From Flammeovirgaceae bacterium (GTDB lineage Bacteria > Bacteroidota > Bacteroidia > Cytophagales > Cyclobacteriaceae), in assembly GCA_016712035.1 (NCBI GenBank), contig JADJRT010000022.1, forward strand, positions 1 to 54,839: 54,839 nt of DNA, written 5' to 3'. Within the stretch, counting starts at the first letter, position 1. Each line of letters starts with the position of its first letter. A program made the translations under genes and the position numbers. Below the pieces are notes generated by a model. That model saw only the letters and a program-made list of their open reading frames with translations, had not been told where the DNA came from and searched no databases. Positions 21,997 to 33,120 of this stretch are shown in pieces.

Positions 21997-22764
21997 TCAA
22001 AAATCTGTATCTGGTTTTGATAACTTTAATTCTTGAATCCAGATATTCCTATAAAGAACATTGTGGCCTTCGGCTTGCAGTTTAAGTCCACCAGGTTTAT
22101 CCGTAATTCCTTTACCACCATCATTGCCACCATCTTGACCAGAATTTGGACCACCGAACACCTGACTAATCATTTGATTGGTGTGCGCTTTCTTACCATT
22201 GAAGTAAACCGTAACCATTGGCTTTTCCGTAAGCTTACCATTCTTAAATCGAGCTGCCCTGAAAACAATGTCGTAAGCATTCCACTTGCCAACACCGTTG
22301 TAAGCAAAATAAGGTGACTTACTTTCATTAATAACTGCTCCTAAACCGTGAGAGGTTGAGTCTCCATCTAATACTTGAATTTCGTAACGATTCTGTAAAT
22401 ACACACCACTATTTCCACCCGGCTCGGCAATTAAAAATTCAACATGTGCGCGAAAATCACGAAACTCCTTTTTTGTCATGATATCGGCCGCGCCATATAA
22501 ACCTCCGGTAGCCGCTGGGTCGTTGGAGTTAACAGCAGTTCCTTTATCGATTGGATCATCAACAATAAACCATTTGATGGGCAACGAAGACGCGAATCTA
22601 GGCCCTTGCCAATACGTCCACTTATCATCTAACATTGTACGACTACCATCAAAAAATACTTCTGCACCCTTAGTAGGTTTAGCACCCACACCAGTTTGAG
22701 CATTTATTATGTTTGATGCTGAGATCAAGCACAGCATTAGAATGGAAACTCTTTGAATCTTCAT
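21997..22764 (-). CDS. Secreted 3-keto-disaccharide hydrolase domain protein (DUF1080)
   Basis: 255 residues from ATG 22764, which gives a clean signal peptide (MKIQRVSILMLCLISASNII). The body is a concanavalin-like sandwich: EVFFDGSRTMLDDKWTYWQG, FRAHVEFLIAEPGGNSGVYL, RYEIQVLDGDS, and GKWNAYDIVFRAARFKNGKL are conserved DUF1080 blocks. GGLKLQAEGHNVLYRNIWIQ closes the family. DUF1080 proteins act on 3-keto-glycosides or simply bind carbohydrate. It follows the CBS gene by 29 bp in the same direction. An upstream in-frame Met would overlap the CBS gene and precede no signal peptide. Confidence 0.85.
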   Translation of the reverse strand: MKIQRVSILMLCLISASNIINAQTGVGAKPTKGAEVFFDGSRTMLDDKWTYWQGPRFASSLPIKWFIVDDPIDKGTAVNSNDPAATGGLYGAADIMTKKEFRDFRAHVEFLIAEPGGNSGVYLQNRYEIQVLDGDSTSHGLGAVINESKSPYFAYNGVGKWNAYDIVFRAARFKNGKLTEKPMVTVYFNGKKAHTNQMISQVFGGPNSGQDGGNDGGKGITDKPGGLKLQAEGHNVLYRNIWIQELKLSKPDTDF

Positions 22765-22793
22765 AGAAATAAAATAGAACTTAGTATTGAGAA

Positions 22794-23264
22794 CTATGAC
22801 CAACTGGTAGGATTGATATTTTTAGCCGCCCGTAAAATATCAATGCGGCTCACTTGGCCAATCAATACGCCATTTTCTACAACGGGCATTCTACGAATGG
22901 CACTATTAAGAAATTCAGTAGCAGCATCTACCACTGTGCTATCCGGAGACATCGTTTTTACTTCACGGGTCATGTAATCGGAAACAATCGGGTCGCTATG
23001 GGGTAAAATGTGGTAAGCCTGATCCACGATGATTCTTAAACAGTCCCGTTCAGAAATAATTCCTACCAGTTTTTTATTTTGATCTAACACGGGCGCGCCT
23101 GAAATTCTCTTGTCAATCATTATATCAATTACCTCATTAATCAATTGATCCGGACGAACGGTCACCAGATTGTGCTGCTGTACCATGTATTTTACAATTG
23201 ACTCATACTTTGGCTGACCAGCTTTCAGCTCTTCTTTGCTCTTGATGTCGGGTTTAAAATTCAT
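22794..23264 (-). CDS. Tandem CBS-domain protein
   Basis: An intact 156-residue protein made of two CBS domains: YMVQQHNLVTVRPDQLINEV, then SGAPVLDQNKKLVGIISERD, and YMTREVKTMSPDSTVVDAAT, then RRMPVVENGVLIGQVSRIDI. Stand-alone CBS pairs bind adenine nucleotides and act as energy-state sensors for other proteins. No partner domain is fused. The gene probably heads a two-gene transcript with the DUF1080 gene, although their products would act in different compartments. Confidence 0.88.
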   Translation of the reverse strand: MNFKPDIKSKEELKAGQPKYESIVKYMVQQHNLVTVRPDQLINEVIDIMIDKRISGAPVLDQNKKLVGIISERDCLRIIVDQAYHILPHSDPIVSDYMTREVKTMSPDSTVVDAATEFLNSAIRRMPVVENGVLIGQVSRIDILRAAKNINPTSWS

Positions 23265-23441
23265 GTTTGAGGGTTTAGTGAAGAGAAATATAAGAAATTC
23301 TTATAAAATTGTAAAGATTTAAATGCCTGGATGTAAGGATTTGCCGAAAAATCCTCATTCTTGATGTGATCAAGCGGGTCGGTTTCTATTAAAACTAAAT
23401 AACTCAATTATCCATCCTAGCAGCATTACTCACAAAAAACT

Positions 23442-23891
23442 ATGAATAAAATCCGACTAGTTAGCATGGCCATACTGTTAGGATGTGCAACATTCTCTTA
23501 TTCTCAAGAATCAAAGGAAAGTATAATGGAAAAACGTGCTCGCGCTATGATTCGTGCTATTGACGCTGATGATCCTGAGATTTGGAAGGAATATATTCAG
23601 GAAAACTATTCGCAAGCATTGATTGACCGGCCTATGAAGTCCACTGTCCAATCCGATGGTCAGTCATCCGAAGTAAATTCAGATACGAATAATCTGGAAG
23701 CCAAAGCAAAAATGTTTGGTCGACTTCACAATGATTTTGCTGGCAGTAAGATAACTTCTGTTAAAACAAAAGATAATAAAGTGGATTTGGTTCTATTAAA
23801 CGATTCAGGTTTAAAAGGCATCTTTCATCTAACCTTCGAAACGGCTAGTCCGTATTTGATTAGTGGATTAGGTATAGAAGCGGAAAATTAG
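23442..23891 (+). CDS. Small secreted protein, DUF3887/Ntf2-like
   Basis: An intact 149-residue protein with a signal peptide (MNKIRLVSMAILLGCATFSYSQ, cleaved near YSQ). The remaining part starts with a helix (ESIMEKRARAMIRAIDADDP) and ends in strands (SKITSVKTKDNKVDLVLLND, GIFHLTFETASPYLISGLGI). This resembles the Ntf2-like domain fused to serine hydrolases in Bacteroidota, here alone. The name is tentative and no motif identifies an activity. Confidence 0.6.
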   Translation: MNKIRLVSMAILLGCATFSYSQESKESIMEKRARAMIRAIDADDPEIWKEYIQENYSQALIDRPMKSTVQSDGQSSEVNSDTNNLEAKAKMFGRLHNDFAGSKITSVKTKDNKVDLVLLNDSGLKGIFHLTFETASPYLISGLGIEAEN

Positions 23892-23981
23892 TTCAATCAA
23901 GTAAGACTCAGGCTATTCACTGAATAGTGTAAAAGATGGGATTAAAATCGTTATTTTTATATCGTACCATTTTTACCCGCT

Positions 23982-26284
23982 ATGTTAGAATCTGATCTCG
24001 TAAAGGCTAATCCTAAGCTATTGGTTTTTATTCCAATACTTTATACCGTCTGGTCTGACGCAATTTTGACACCCAGCGAAGTTTCAATTCTCGAAGGGTT
24101 AATAAATAGTCAACATTGGCTAAGTGATCCTGAAAAGGAATTGCTGCTATCAAAACTAAATCCTGCTACACCACCTTCTGCCGATAATCTCATGAGCTGG
24201 CGCGCAGCCATTTCGCAGGTAGCAGATCCCAAACAAACAAATGATACACTCGTCAATATAGGTATACGCATGGCGAGCTTACAAGGTGACGGAACCATTA
24301 GTGATATTCTTACACAAGCCAGGCCAGCCCTTTCCAAAATTGAAGCAACACTCGGGCTTATCAGTCATGAGGCAGTCTTTAATTTTCAATCGGGTCATAA
24401 GACAATTACCTCTGAACAAAGTACGCGGCAAAATTTTGATGTTCAGGAATTAACCAAAATATTGGATGGTGAGCATTCAGCTCTCATCCGTAAAGTCAAA
24501 ACACTTTTATCAGATCCTGAATTTGAATATGTGAGCCCGGGCGATCTTGACATATATAGAAAGCGGGTACTACAATGGTGTAAGTTTCTTGCCGAGCAAG
24601 GGTATGGCTCCATGGCTTATCCAAATGAGTTTGGAGGGCAAAATGATATGGCTGCTTATTTCGCTATTATGGAAACGCTAAGTTATCATGACCTTAGCAT
24701 GGTTATTAAATTTGGCGTGCAGTTTGGGCTCTGGGGTATGAGTGTCTATTTTTTAGGTACTGAAAAACATCATGTTAAGTACCTGAAAGATATCGGCACA
24801 TTGGAACTTCCTGGTTGTTTCGCCATGACCGAAACCAATCACGGCTCTAATGTGAAGGGTATCGAAACAACAGCAACATATGATCATCAGACCAGAACCT
24901 TTAAAATACATACTCCGAATGAGTTTACCCGAAAGGAATACATCGGAAATGCGGCACTCACGGACAAATGGCCACTGTTTTTGCTAAGCTAATTATAGAC
25001 GGAAAGGATTATGGAGTCTCCGCACTAGTTGTTCCTTTGCGGGATAAGAAAGGAAAAGTATTGCCGGGCATTACAATTAAAGATTGTGGCCGAAAGATGG
25101 GTTTAAACGGAGTAGACAATGGCGTTATCTATTTCAATCATGTAAGCGTTCCGAGCGAAAATCTGCTTGATCGATTTACTTCCGTGAATGACAAGGGAAA
25201 ATTTGAAAGCCCTATTGCCAGTGACAACAGAAGATTTTTTACGATGCTAGGCACGCTGGTGGGCGGAAGAATTGGTATCCCACGTTCAGGTAATTCCGCT
25301 TCTAAGTCAGGACTTACCATTGCTATTCGTTATGGAGATCAACGCAGGCAATTTGGACCCGAAGGAGGAACGGAAGTTCCAATTCTCAATTACCGAACTC
25401 ATCAAAAACGATTGATGCCCTTGCTTGCCAATGTTTACGCATTACACTTCGCTCTTGAATATCTCACGAAAAGATTTCTTAATCGTAAAGAGGAAGACAT
25501 GCAGGAGATTGAAGCCCTGGCTGCCGGATTAAAATCATTTACAACATGGAACACGACAACCACGCTGCAAGAGTGCCGCGAATGTTGCGGTGGTAAAGGA
25601 TACCTTTCCGAAAATCGGATTGAGATTCTAAAAAATGATACCGACATCTATACAACCTTTGAGGGAGACAATACAGTACTGATGCAATTGGTGGCGAAGA
25701 GTCGCTTAACGGAATTCAAACAAGAGTTCAGTAACATGAACGTATTTACCATATTAAATTATGTAGCCGAACAGGCGAAAACAACCATTACCGAAATGAA
25801 CCCGATTATTACGCGAAGCACTGATGAAGAACATCTGCTCGATTCGGAGTTCCATTTAAACGCGTTCAAATTTCGCGAACGGGATATTCTTACTTCCGCG
25901 GCCAAAAGATTGAAGCGACACATTGATAGCGGTATGGATTCTTTCGATGCGTTTAATGTATGCCAACATCACTTAGTACAAGTTGGGTTCGCCTATATTG
26001 AAAGAGTAATTCTTGAGCAATTTATTCTTCAAGTAGAAGCCACAAAAGATACGAGTTGCAAAACCGTGCTTAAGAAACTATGCAATCTGTTTGCCCTTTC
26101 GCAAATTGAAAAAAACAAAGGCTGGTATCTAGAGCAAGGCTATATGGAAGGTGTGAAAACCAAAGCCATTCGTAAATTAGTGAACCAACTTTGCTGGGAT
26201 GTAAGGCAAGATGCGGTTCCCCTTACCGAAGCCTTTGCTATTCCTGATCAATGCTTGAGTGCGCCTATTGCTATTCACCAGTAA
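23982..26284 (+). CDS. Acyl-CoA oxidase/dehydrogenase-like enzyme, one frameshift
   Basis: About 767 residues, the size of peroxisomal-type acyl-CoA oxidases rather than the 380 of usual dehydrogenases. The central domain has LPGCFAMTETNHGSNVKGIE and TPNEFTRKEYIGNAAL, the FAD and substrate region. The frame breaks near 24960: one added C gives NAALHGQMATVFAKLI. The C-terminal half has GGRIGIPRSGNSASKSGLTI and TLQECRECCGGKGYLSENRI, then TFEGDNTVLMQLVAKS, all oxidase-type signatures. An N-terminal helical region of about 150 residues precedes. It should catalyse the first step of fatty-acid beta-oxidation; whether it uses O2 or an electron-transfer flavoprotein cannot be decided by eye. Confidence 0.85.
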
Positions 26285-26364
26285 GTGGTAATCAGTATTC
26301 GGTAATATGTAATCCAGTAATAAGTGTAACCTTCTGATTACTGATTACCGGTCACTTCTTACTG
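26279..26364. repeat. Imperfect inverted repeat of TTACTGA/TCAGTAA units between convergent genes
   Basis: Copies of AGTAAT, GTAATC and their complements fill the gap between two convergent genes. The left arm CAGTAAGTGGTAATCAG pairs with the right arm CTGATTACCGGTCACTT region imperfectly. The repeat supplies the stop codon of the acyl-CoA oxidase gene. It may act as a bidirectional terminator. Confidence 0.6.
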
Positions 26365-26370
26365 ATTTTA

Positions 26371-29300
26371 CTACTCAATCACTACGCGCACAGATTGGCG
26401 CCAGTAGCCACGCGATACTTTAAAGATGTAAATACCGGTTGGAAGGTTGGAGTGAATACTTGTTGAACCATTTGTGTAATCAAACTCAACCGGCATCTCC
26501 TGCCCTATTGAATTATAAAGTTTAATGTTCTCGCGCTGCAGCGCAAAGCCAGTCGAAATAGTAAACTTACCAGTTGATGGGTTTGGATAGACCTTTAATT
26601 GAAACTCTTCACTAACCTCTACACGCCTTACCGAAGAGTAACTGTATTCACCGTCTAAATCCGTTTGCTTAAGACGATAGTAGGAAACTCCGGAAAATGG
26701 AAGCCCGTCTATTGTTTCATAGTCAATGCGTTCATTACTATTGATGGCACCTTTAACCTGAACAACATCCTGCCATTGCTCAACATCTTGTGAGCGTTGC
26801 ACCGTAAAGAAATCATTATTTAATTCAGAGGCGGTGATCCATGTTACTTTTACTCCTGCCTTTTCGGCAGCAGCATTAAAAGAAAGCAGCTCGATGGGCA
26901 GAGGGATTGACGCATCTGTATTTCCTAGCGTAAAGCGATCTCCATTTTGAAAGTTAACATTGGAAAATATGGCGATACCCCCTGATACAGAACCAGCTAT
27001 TGGCGCAACATCATTATCAGCAAATCCATCGCCATCCCGATCAATTAACAATCTAAGATTTGAACCTAAGGGACTTCCTATTCCACTAAAGTCAAAAGAG
27101 ATTGAAACATTGCCTACATCAGCCACTTCACCCACTCGCCAGATTCTTGACAGACGCTCTTCTATGATTGTTCCATCAACTGCTGTGCCAATGGCAGAAG
27201 TAGTGCTCGTGATCGCTGTGTTGTCATGACCCCACAGCAAGAACTCGCCTATTTGCCAAGCCATTAGGGTTCCACATTCTGACAACGCCTGTCCCCTTTG
27301 CGTCTTTATGATTAGACCCGTCACTGGCTTGACCAATACCAGCAACTTCATAATCGTAGGTACCTGCTCCATCATCCCGGGTAAAAACATTGTTGGCTGT
27401 TAAGCTTACATTGTACTTAGCAGAAAGATAATTTTCAACGATAATCCGTTTAGCTGAATTAACAGATTGATTTAAAATGAGTAATTCGGCAATTGAACCT
27501 TGAAGGAATGCGCCAGTCTCAGTTTTGTTCGCGCCTATCAACCAAGCCCCCACAGTAGTTTCGGGTGTAACAGTTGCTGCCCCATCTGCTGTTCCACCTT
27601 TATATAAATTGATAGCCGTTGTTCCACCGCTCAAACTGAAGGTCTGAGAAAAAATATTCCACGTATTTAATGTATAGGTTGCAGTTGGTGCCGTTGAGGC
27701 ACCTCCAAGAAATGTTGTCATTTTTGTCGCTGTATTATCATAAAGCAAGAGCGTTCTTCCTGTTCCACTAGCATCCTTTTGCTGGATAATGTTTTGATTT
27801 GTACCTGTTGTCGCATTAGCATTTAACACTGTAATGATAGAAAAGCCAGACAAAGAGGGATTTAATGTAAAAGTATTCAAGTTCAAACGATTTGAACTAG
27901 CCGCTGTGAAGTCAACCGAAGCTCCATTATTAATTGCCGGATCTACTTGATCCCAGGATGGTCGGTTTGAAACTGTTTTAGTTGCATGATTATTAGATCC
28001 AGATAGGTCGTTCCATTGTTGCACTATCCCACCATCAGTGGAGGCTGTAGTTCCAGCATCGCTAAATATACTTTTACCAGCATCCAACCAAATCTTAAGC
28101 TCTGAGCTTCCATTTGTTGAAGCTACTCCTCCCGGCCCAGAATTACCAGATGAAAAGGTTCCAGTAGGTGTAATTGGGAACGCGCCACAGTTCGAGGTAC
28201 AAGTGACTGTAAAAGTACTACAAACCTGGGCAAGGGAACCACCATTAAAGAATTGTATTGTGGGATCAGCACCACCATTACCAAGGTTCATGATCCCTTC
28301 TCCACAAAGTGTTGCATTGGTATGGTCAATGTATATGTCATCTGCACCAAAGGAGAGGTTGTTAATAATGGTTACGCTATTTCCGGATAAGATTAAGTCG
28401 TCCGTGTTGGTAAAATTAGCAGTGGCCGCAATTTCAAAATATCCAAGATTGACAATATCCTCGTTAACAGTCATGGTGCCACCATTTTCAATCAGTGTGT
28501 AGCCTCCCATCATGACCTCTTCACTTGATGTAAAAGTTCCTCCTGCAGCAATAAGAATATCTCCTGTGTGGTAAAACATTTGGTCTCCAGATCCTGTGAA
28601 AGCCCCAACGTTACCAAGACCTAATCCGTTAGGAGATTGTGAGCATGGGTTATTATCGGTAACTGAATTGACAGTAATCGTGTGACCGCTTTGAATAACC
28701 ACGTTGTTGGTTCTTCTTGGATACACACCTGTAGGTACTGCACCACTGGAACCATCAGGGGTGAAAGACCAATTCGTATTTGTTTCCCAAGCCCCGGAAG
28801 CTCTTGAATAGAATGTATTCTGCTGCAAGCCTGTATCTTTGAATGTTACAATTTGCCATGGGGCGTTGGCTGTTGAATTCCCTCCCGATGTCCCGGTTGC
28901 TCTTTGAATCAATAGATTTGTTGTGCTGGTAATATCATAGGTAAACCACCCGTGTCCAATATTGTCGTTCACAGCAAAAGTAGTACTGCCTTGCCTTCCA
29001 AAGTTGCCAGATCCGAACACTCCAGAATTGGCGGTAGCTGTAATGCTTACATTTTGAGTAATGTTTGTTGATGGAAAATTCTGGGTACCGCGAGTCACCG
29101 TTGTTGCATCTGTGAACTCAATTACATATGTGACAAAGTTAATGGCAGCAGTAGTACCAACTCTAGTATAGGTAACGGTAGTTGTGTTGGTAAGTTCTGT
29201 GCGTGGCAAGTCATCTAGATTTACATCCCCATCCTGACCGTGATTACTTATCACGATAGCTTTCGCCAAATTAGAAATAGCAGGACTTATGGTGGAGGTT

Positions 29301-29917
29301 GTACTGGCTACGGTTGCTGCAAGAGTAGCGGTTACTTTCTTTACAGTAGCAGCCTGATATTCGATTATCTGCCAGTAGGCTTCCTCCATATCTGCACCGC
29401 CTGGTCCGTTAGAGCTTATTTGCAAGGCGAGATTGGTTGATGTGGTCAAATTGGCTGTTATTCCATCATCAGCTCCAAGTTGTGTTCCACTTTTACGAGC
29501 TGAAATCAATACAAAACTTTTTGTTAGGTCAACGCAATTAATAGAGGCATTCATTGCCGCACCGCGCGTGACCCCGGTCGTTGACCCATGCTGTACGTTA
29601 ACTCCACTCTCAAATTCAAATACCTGCCATTTTATTGTGACTGCTCCTGTGTTACCAGTGCGTATGAACGATAATGTTGTGGTATTAGTAATTTGACCTC
29701 CAATTTGGTAGTTTGTAGGGCTCTGATCATCTAAAGAGGTTGAAAAGACAAGAAATGATTTCGATCTATCTACTCCTAAAATAGCTGCCGTGTTACTAGT
29801 ACTACCGTTCGAAATAGTAACTGTGCCTGTTTGCTTACGATAAAATTCGGCCGCTATCAAATGATAGTTAATACCAAGAAATAAGAGGAATGCTAATAAT
29901 GCTTTGATGATTCTCAT
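26371..29917 (-). CDS. T9SS-exported LamG-containing cell-surface protein, one frameshift
   Basis: About 1180 residues with a signal peptide (MRIIKALLAFLLFLGINYHL). The first half is built of Thr/Ser-rich repeats. A beta-helix-like part with GHTITVNSVTD and DIVNLGYFEIAATANF follows. A concanavalin/LamG region starts near residue 600 (SSELKIWLDAGKSIFSDAGT and AELLILNQSVNSAKRIIVEN). After the frame change near 27300 come GVKVTWITASELNNDFFTVQ and a C-terminal T9SS type A sorting domain, KVYPNPSTGKFTIST through GIYIFKVSRG. The sorting domain means export through the type IX system and attachment to the surface or release. Adhesion or glycan binding is likely. Confidence 0.85.
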
Positions 29918-29940
29918 CTCATAGAGTCAAGGGTGTTTAC

Positions 29941-29948
29941 CAAAAATA
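29941..29948 (-). promoter_or_regulatory. -7 promoter box for the T9SS protein gene
   Basis: TATTTTTG on the minus strand, 23 bp upstream of ATG 29917. Confidence 0.45.
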
Positions 29949-30022
29949 TCAATTTTTTAGGATAAATATTACATCTCCACTTGAATTCCTTATACGGCTT
30001 GGTAGTATCCTTTTGAAGGAAT

Positions 30023-30841
30023 CTAATAATCAGTCTTTACATCCCTGCTAAAGGGGATCTTAAACTGATAGCCAACATCCTCATCTTTTGCTGGATCAAG
30101 CACATCTAACCCATACTTTATCTTCTTAGGATCATCATAAACAAACGTTCCGAAGAGTCGATCCCAAATGGAAAAAATGTTACCAAAGTTTGTGTCTGTC
30201 CAAGGACGCTCGAAGTGATGATGAAACTTATGCACATTTGGAGTAATGAAAATATAACTCAATGGTTTATCGATCCATATAGGAAGAGAAATATTGGCGT
30301 GTGTGAAGTACGTAAAGAACACCGTGCAAATCCTGTAAAAGAAATAATAACCGGCCGGAGCGCCTGTAACAACAACGGCTGCCAAGGCAAATGTTTCGCG
30401 CATCATAAAATCTCCGGGATGGTGGCGCGTACCAGAGGTTGCATCCAAATGAGTATCACTATGATGGATCATGTGAAACTTCCACATCCATTTTACCCGG
30501 TGCAGCATGTAGTGTATTATATATTGCGCCATGAATTCAAAAATAAGGACGCACATCAATAGCTCGGCCCAAATGGGCCAGTCGATCAGATAAGTAAGAC
30601 CAAATTCATTTGCCTTTATCCATTCAAAAACTCCTACGGTGGCCACACCAAAGAGAATGTTAATAACCATCGTGGTGGATAGAAATACAAAATTCACTCC
30701 GGCATGTTTCCATTTTTTATAATTAAATCTAAATAACGGAAAGGCGCCTTCTAAAATCCAACAGACAACCAAACACAACACAATCCATGTTGCTCGTTGC
30801 CAGGTAGGCATGGTTTCGAAGAAGTTTAGAAATGATTCCAT
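30023..30841 (-). CDS. Sterol desaturase / fatty acid hydroxylase superfamily membrane protein
   Basis: An intact 272-residue membrane di-iron enzyme. The three histidine clusters are present: HYMLHRVKWMWKFHMIHHSD (HxxxH and HxxHH), THLDATSGTRHH, and NVHKFHHHFERPWTDTNFGN. The last of these runs into FSIWDRLFGTF, the family's usual end. Three or four hydrophobic segments precede the His motifs. Relatives hydroxylate or desaturate lipids, sterols or carotenoids. The start lies 23 bp after the amidinotransferase gene in the same direction, so they may be co-transcribed, though no metabolic link is evident. Confidence 0.85.
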   Translation of the reverse strand: MESFLNFFETMPTWQRATWIVLCLVVCWILEGAFPLFRFNYKKWKHAGVNFVFLSTTMVINILFGVATVGVFEWIKANEFGLTYLIDWPIWAELLMCVLIFEFMAQYIIHYMLHRVKWMWKFHMIHHSDTHLDATSGTRHHPGDFMMRETFALAAVVVTGAPAGYYFFYRICTVFFTYFTHANISLPIWIDKPLSYIFITPNVHKFHHHFERPWTDTNFGNIFSIWDRLFGTFVYDDPKKIKYGLDVLDPAKDEDVGYQFKIPFSRDVKTDY

Positions 30842-30844
30842 GAA

Positions 30845-30876
30845 TTGAATTTACGAATTTTGATTTACGAATTTAG
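30845..30876. repeat. Direct repeat of TTTACGAATTT units
   Basis: AATTTACGAATTT and ATTTACGAATTT are tandem with a 2-3 nt spacer. The repeat provides the stop codon and last residues (LNS) of the amidinotransferase gene. Confidence 0.55.
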
Positions 30877-31749
30877 TATTCGTTCAATAGGTCTAGTCAA
30901 GCAGGTTGGTCCGCCCCCGCCCTTTACGCTTATCTCCTGCCCTTCGTATTCATGTACAATACAACCGGCATCCTGTAACTTTTGTTTCGTTATCGGATTG
31001 CCTTTTACCATAATTACTTCGCGCGGAGCGATGGCCAGCACATTACACCCCATGGAATCCCATTCACTATCCGGAACTTCAACAAAGTTATATCCCTTTT
31101 GCAATAAAGTATTGCGAAACGAAATGGGCATCAGCGATGAGTACACTACCGCCAGATCTTTATCCACCGGACTAAATACTGACATCAAATGAAAAACATC
31201 GGACGGGCCTTTGTAATGCGGCATATCTACAACCCAAACCTGAACGCCTTTCGGCTCCAATAAATTTTTAAGTTGGTGTATGCCATCCCAATTAGTACGA
31301 TACGTGTGTCCTACAGCTAATGTATGTTGATCAACCCACGCCACATCACCCCCTTCAATGGTTCCAGGCTTCTTGATTTCACCTAAAATTTTTATTCCAC
31401 TTTCTTCGAATGATTTTCTTTCAGCCGCAGGTTCCTTGCTTCGCGCTTCTTTACCCATGTTGCAAATAATCATTCCATGATCGGTTGCAATAGCGGCATC
31501 GCGACAATAAATTGAATCAAGAGTTACCTGCGGATCAAAGGGCAGTGTGTAAATCTTCGCTCCGCTCTTCACAATTAGGTTTTCAAAATCAGCATACTCT
31601 TGATTTGCTATTTTGTAATCAGGCTGCGAAAGAAAGTTTAATTCTTTCCACTGCGTTGCCAGTTTGTTTTGATCGACAAATGCTTCTGTCGGTCTTTTAA
31701 TAAAAACCGATTTTAGTTTTCCGTATTCTGAATGACAAGTCGTTATCAT
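30865..31749 (-). CDS. Amidinotransferase/arginine-deiminase superfamily enzyme (DDAH-like)
   Basis: 294 residues from ATG 31749, which overlaps the permease stop as ATGA. The pentein-fold residues are visible: GTIEGGDVAW (acidic pair), DVFHLMSVFS (catalytic His), and a C-terminal GGGGPTCLTRP with the nucleophilic Cys. The length fits dimethylarginine dimethylaminohydrolases and related hydrolases rather than arginine deiminase (about 400). The expected reaction is hydrolysis of a guanidino compound to a ureido product plus an amine or ammonia. Coupling to an amino-acid permease suggests uptake and use of arginine or a modified arginine. Confidence 0.82.
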   Translation of the reverse strand: MITTCHSEYGKLKSVFIKRPTEAFVDQNKLATQWKELNFLSQPDYKIANQEYADFENLIVKSGAKIYTLPFDPQVTLDSIYCRDAAIATDHGMIICNMGKEARSKEPAAERKSFEESGIKILGEIKKPGTIEGGDVAWVDQHTLAVGHTYRTNWDGIHQLKNLLEPKGVQVWVVDMPHYKGPSDVFHLMSVFSPVDKDLAVVYSSLMPISFRNTLLQKGYNFVEVPDSEWDSMGCNVLAIAPREVIMVKGNPITKQKLQDAGCIVHEYEGQEISVKGGGGPTCLTRPIERILNS

Positions 31750-33045
31750 AAAGTTGACTTTTGTTTCATTTTTATCCAGGCATAAAAGGGTAGTCCGGCC
31801 ATTAGCATTACAAATCCCCAATAAACAATTTCTTCACCGGAGCCAATCACCGCCCACATTGAGTAAATAAAAGCGAGAAATGCCACGGTAAGTTTTCCCC
31901 ATCGTATACCCGGTTGTTTACTATCGAGTATAAAAAAAGCAATGATTGAAAATAAATACGCAACAAGACATGTGAGGGTGCCTAAAAGAATGGCAAACTT
32001 GTAGGTGGCAGCCAGGCTGTTGCTAAAATTCATCGACACAACAATAGAAACAAGGACGCTTGAAAAAATTAATGCGACAACCGGAGTTGCATTTTTATTT
32101 TCCTTAGCAAAATTCTTGAAATAGATCATTTCGTGCAGCGGCCATGGGCATTTGTCCCTGTATTAAAATCCAACCGTTAAGTGCTCCAAACGTAGAGATT
32201 ACTGCACCTCCTGCAATCAGATAGCGAGCACCTTCGCCCCAGATGGAAGCAGCAGCGTCTGCAAAGGGTGCGTCTGAATGTATTAATATAGAAGGAGGTA
32301 TTAAACCCATTACGGCAACCGTGCTTGCAATGTAGATTCCGGTTGTCAATACAGTTCCAATAATTGTCGCTTTCGGGATAGTAGTTCCCGGATTTTTAAC
32401 ATTTCCTGCAGGAATGGTGGCACATTCTAATCCAAGAAATGCAAACAAGGTAAGTGTGGTTGCACTTGTAATAGCCGATAGATTAGATTCTGTACTCACA
32501 TTGAATGGAATAAAATTATCCAGATTTAAATAGAACAATCCTCCAATAGTAATTACGGCTAAAGGAGCAATTTTAAGAACGGTGGTTATTACCTGAATAA
32601 TACCCGCTTCCTTAATGCCTTTTGTGTTTATCCATGTCAAAAGCCAAATGGCAGAAAGCCCTGTGCCAACGGCATAAACCGGATGGGTTGACAAGGCCGG
32701 AATAAATGCAGTTAAATAACTGACAAACGCAACGGCTATGGCAGCATTGGTACACCAAACAGAAATCCAATAACCCCAGGCAACAAGAAACGCTGCGAAA
32801 TCGCCCATACCTTCGCGGGAATATGCATACGGGCCTCCAGTAGCCAACGGCTTAAGTTTGCTTAGCCAACTAAATACCAACGCGAGGCAGATGGCACCAG
32901 AGCCAGAGATAACCCAACCAACTAAACTAATGCCACCATAAATTCCGAGTGTAGCCGGTAACATGAACAACCCAGAGGCAATCATATTGCCAATAACCAG
33001 GGAGGTGGCTGTCCAAAGTCCGATTTTATTTTTATCCGCTGACAT
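31746..33045 (-). CDS. APC-family amino acid permease (AdiC-like), one frameshift
   Basis: About 433 residues with 12 predicted membrane segments. GLWTATSLVIGNMIASGLFM is the unwound TM1 with the G-S/A-G substrate motif of APC antiporters. GGPYAYSREGMGDFAAFLVA matches the TM3 entry. FAFLGLECATIPAGNVKNPG is the conserved TM6-7 region. The frame changes near 32110, joining MPMAAARNDLF to FAKENKNATPVVALI. Arginine/agmatine antiporters belong to this group. It overlaps the amidinotransferase gene by 4 bp. A 15-bp palindrome lies 57 bp upstream of its ATG. Confidence 0.83.
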
Positions 33046-33101
33046 GATGCCGTTAATTACGAATAAATAACGACATCATAAATTCAATATGAATTTTTAT
33101 C

Positions 33102-33116
33102 TTGTCATGATGACAA
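33102..33116. promoter_or_regulatory. 15-bp perfect palindrome, candidate operator of the permease/amidinotransferase operon
   Basis: TTGTCATGATGACAA has 7-bp arms around one central base. It lies between the propeller gene stop and the permease ATG, where a promoter for the permease operon is expected. The shape recalls FNR/ArcR-type sites but does not match their consensus. Confidence 0.45.
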
Positions 33117-33120
33117 TACC

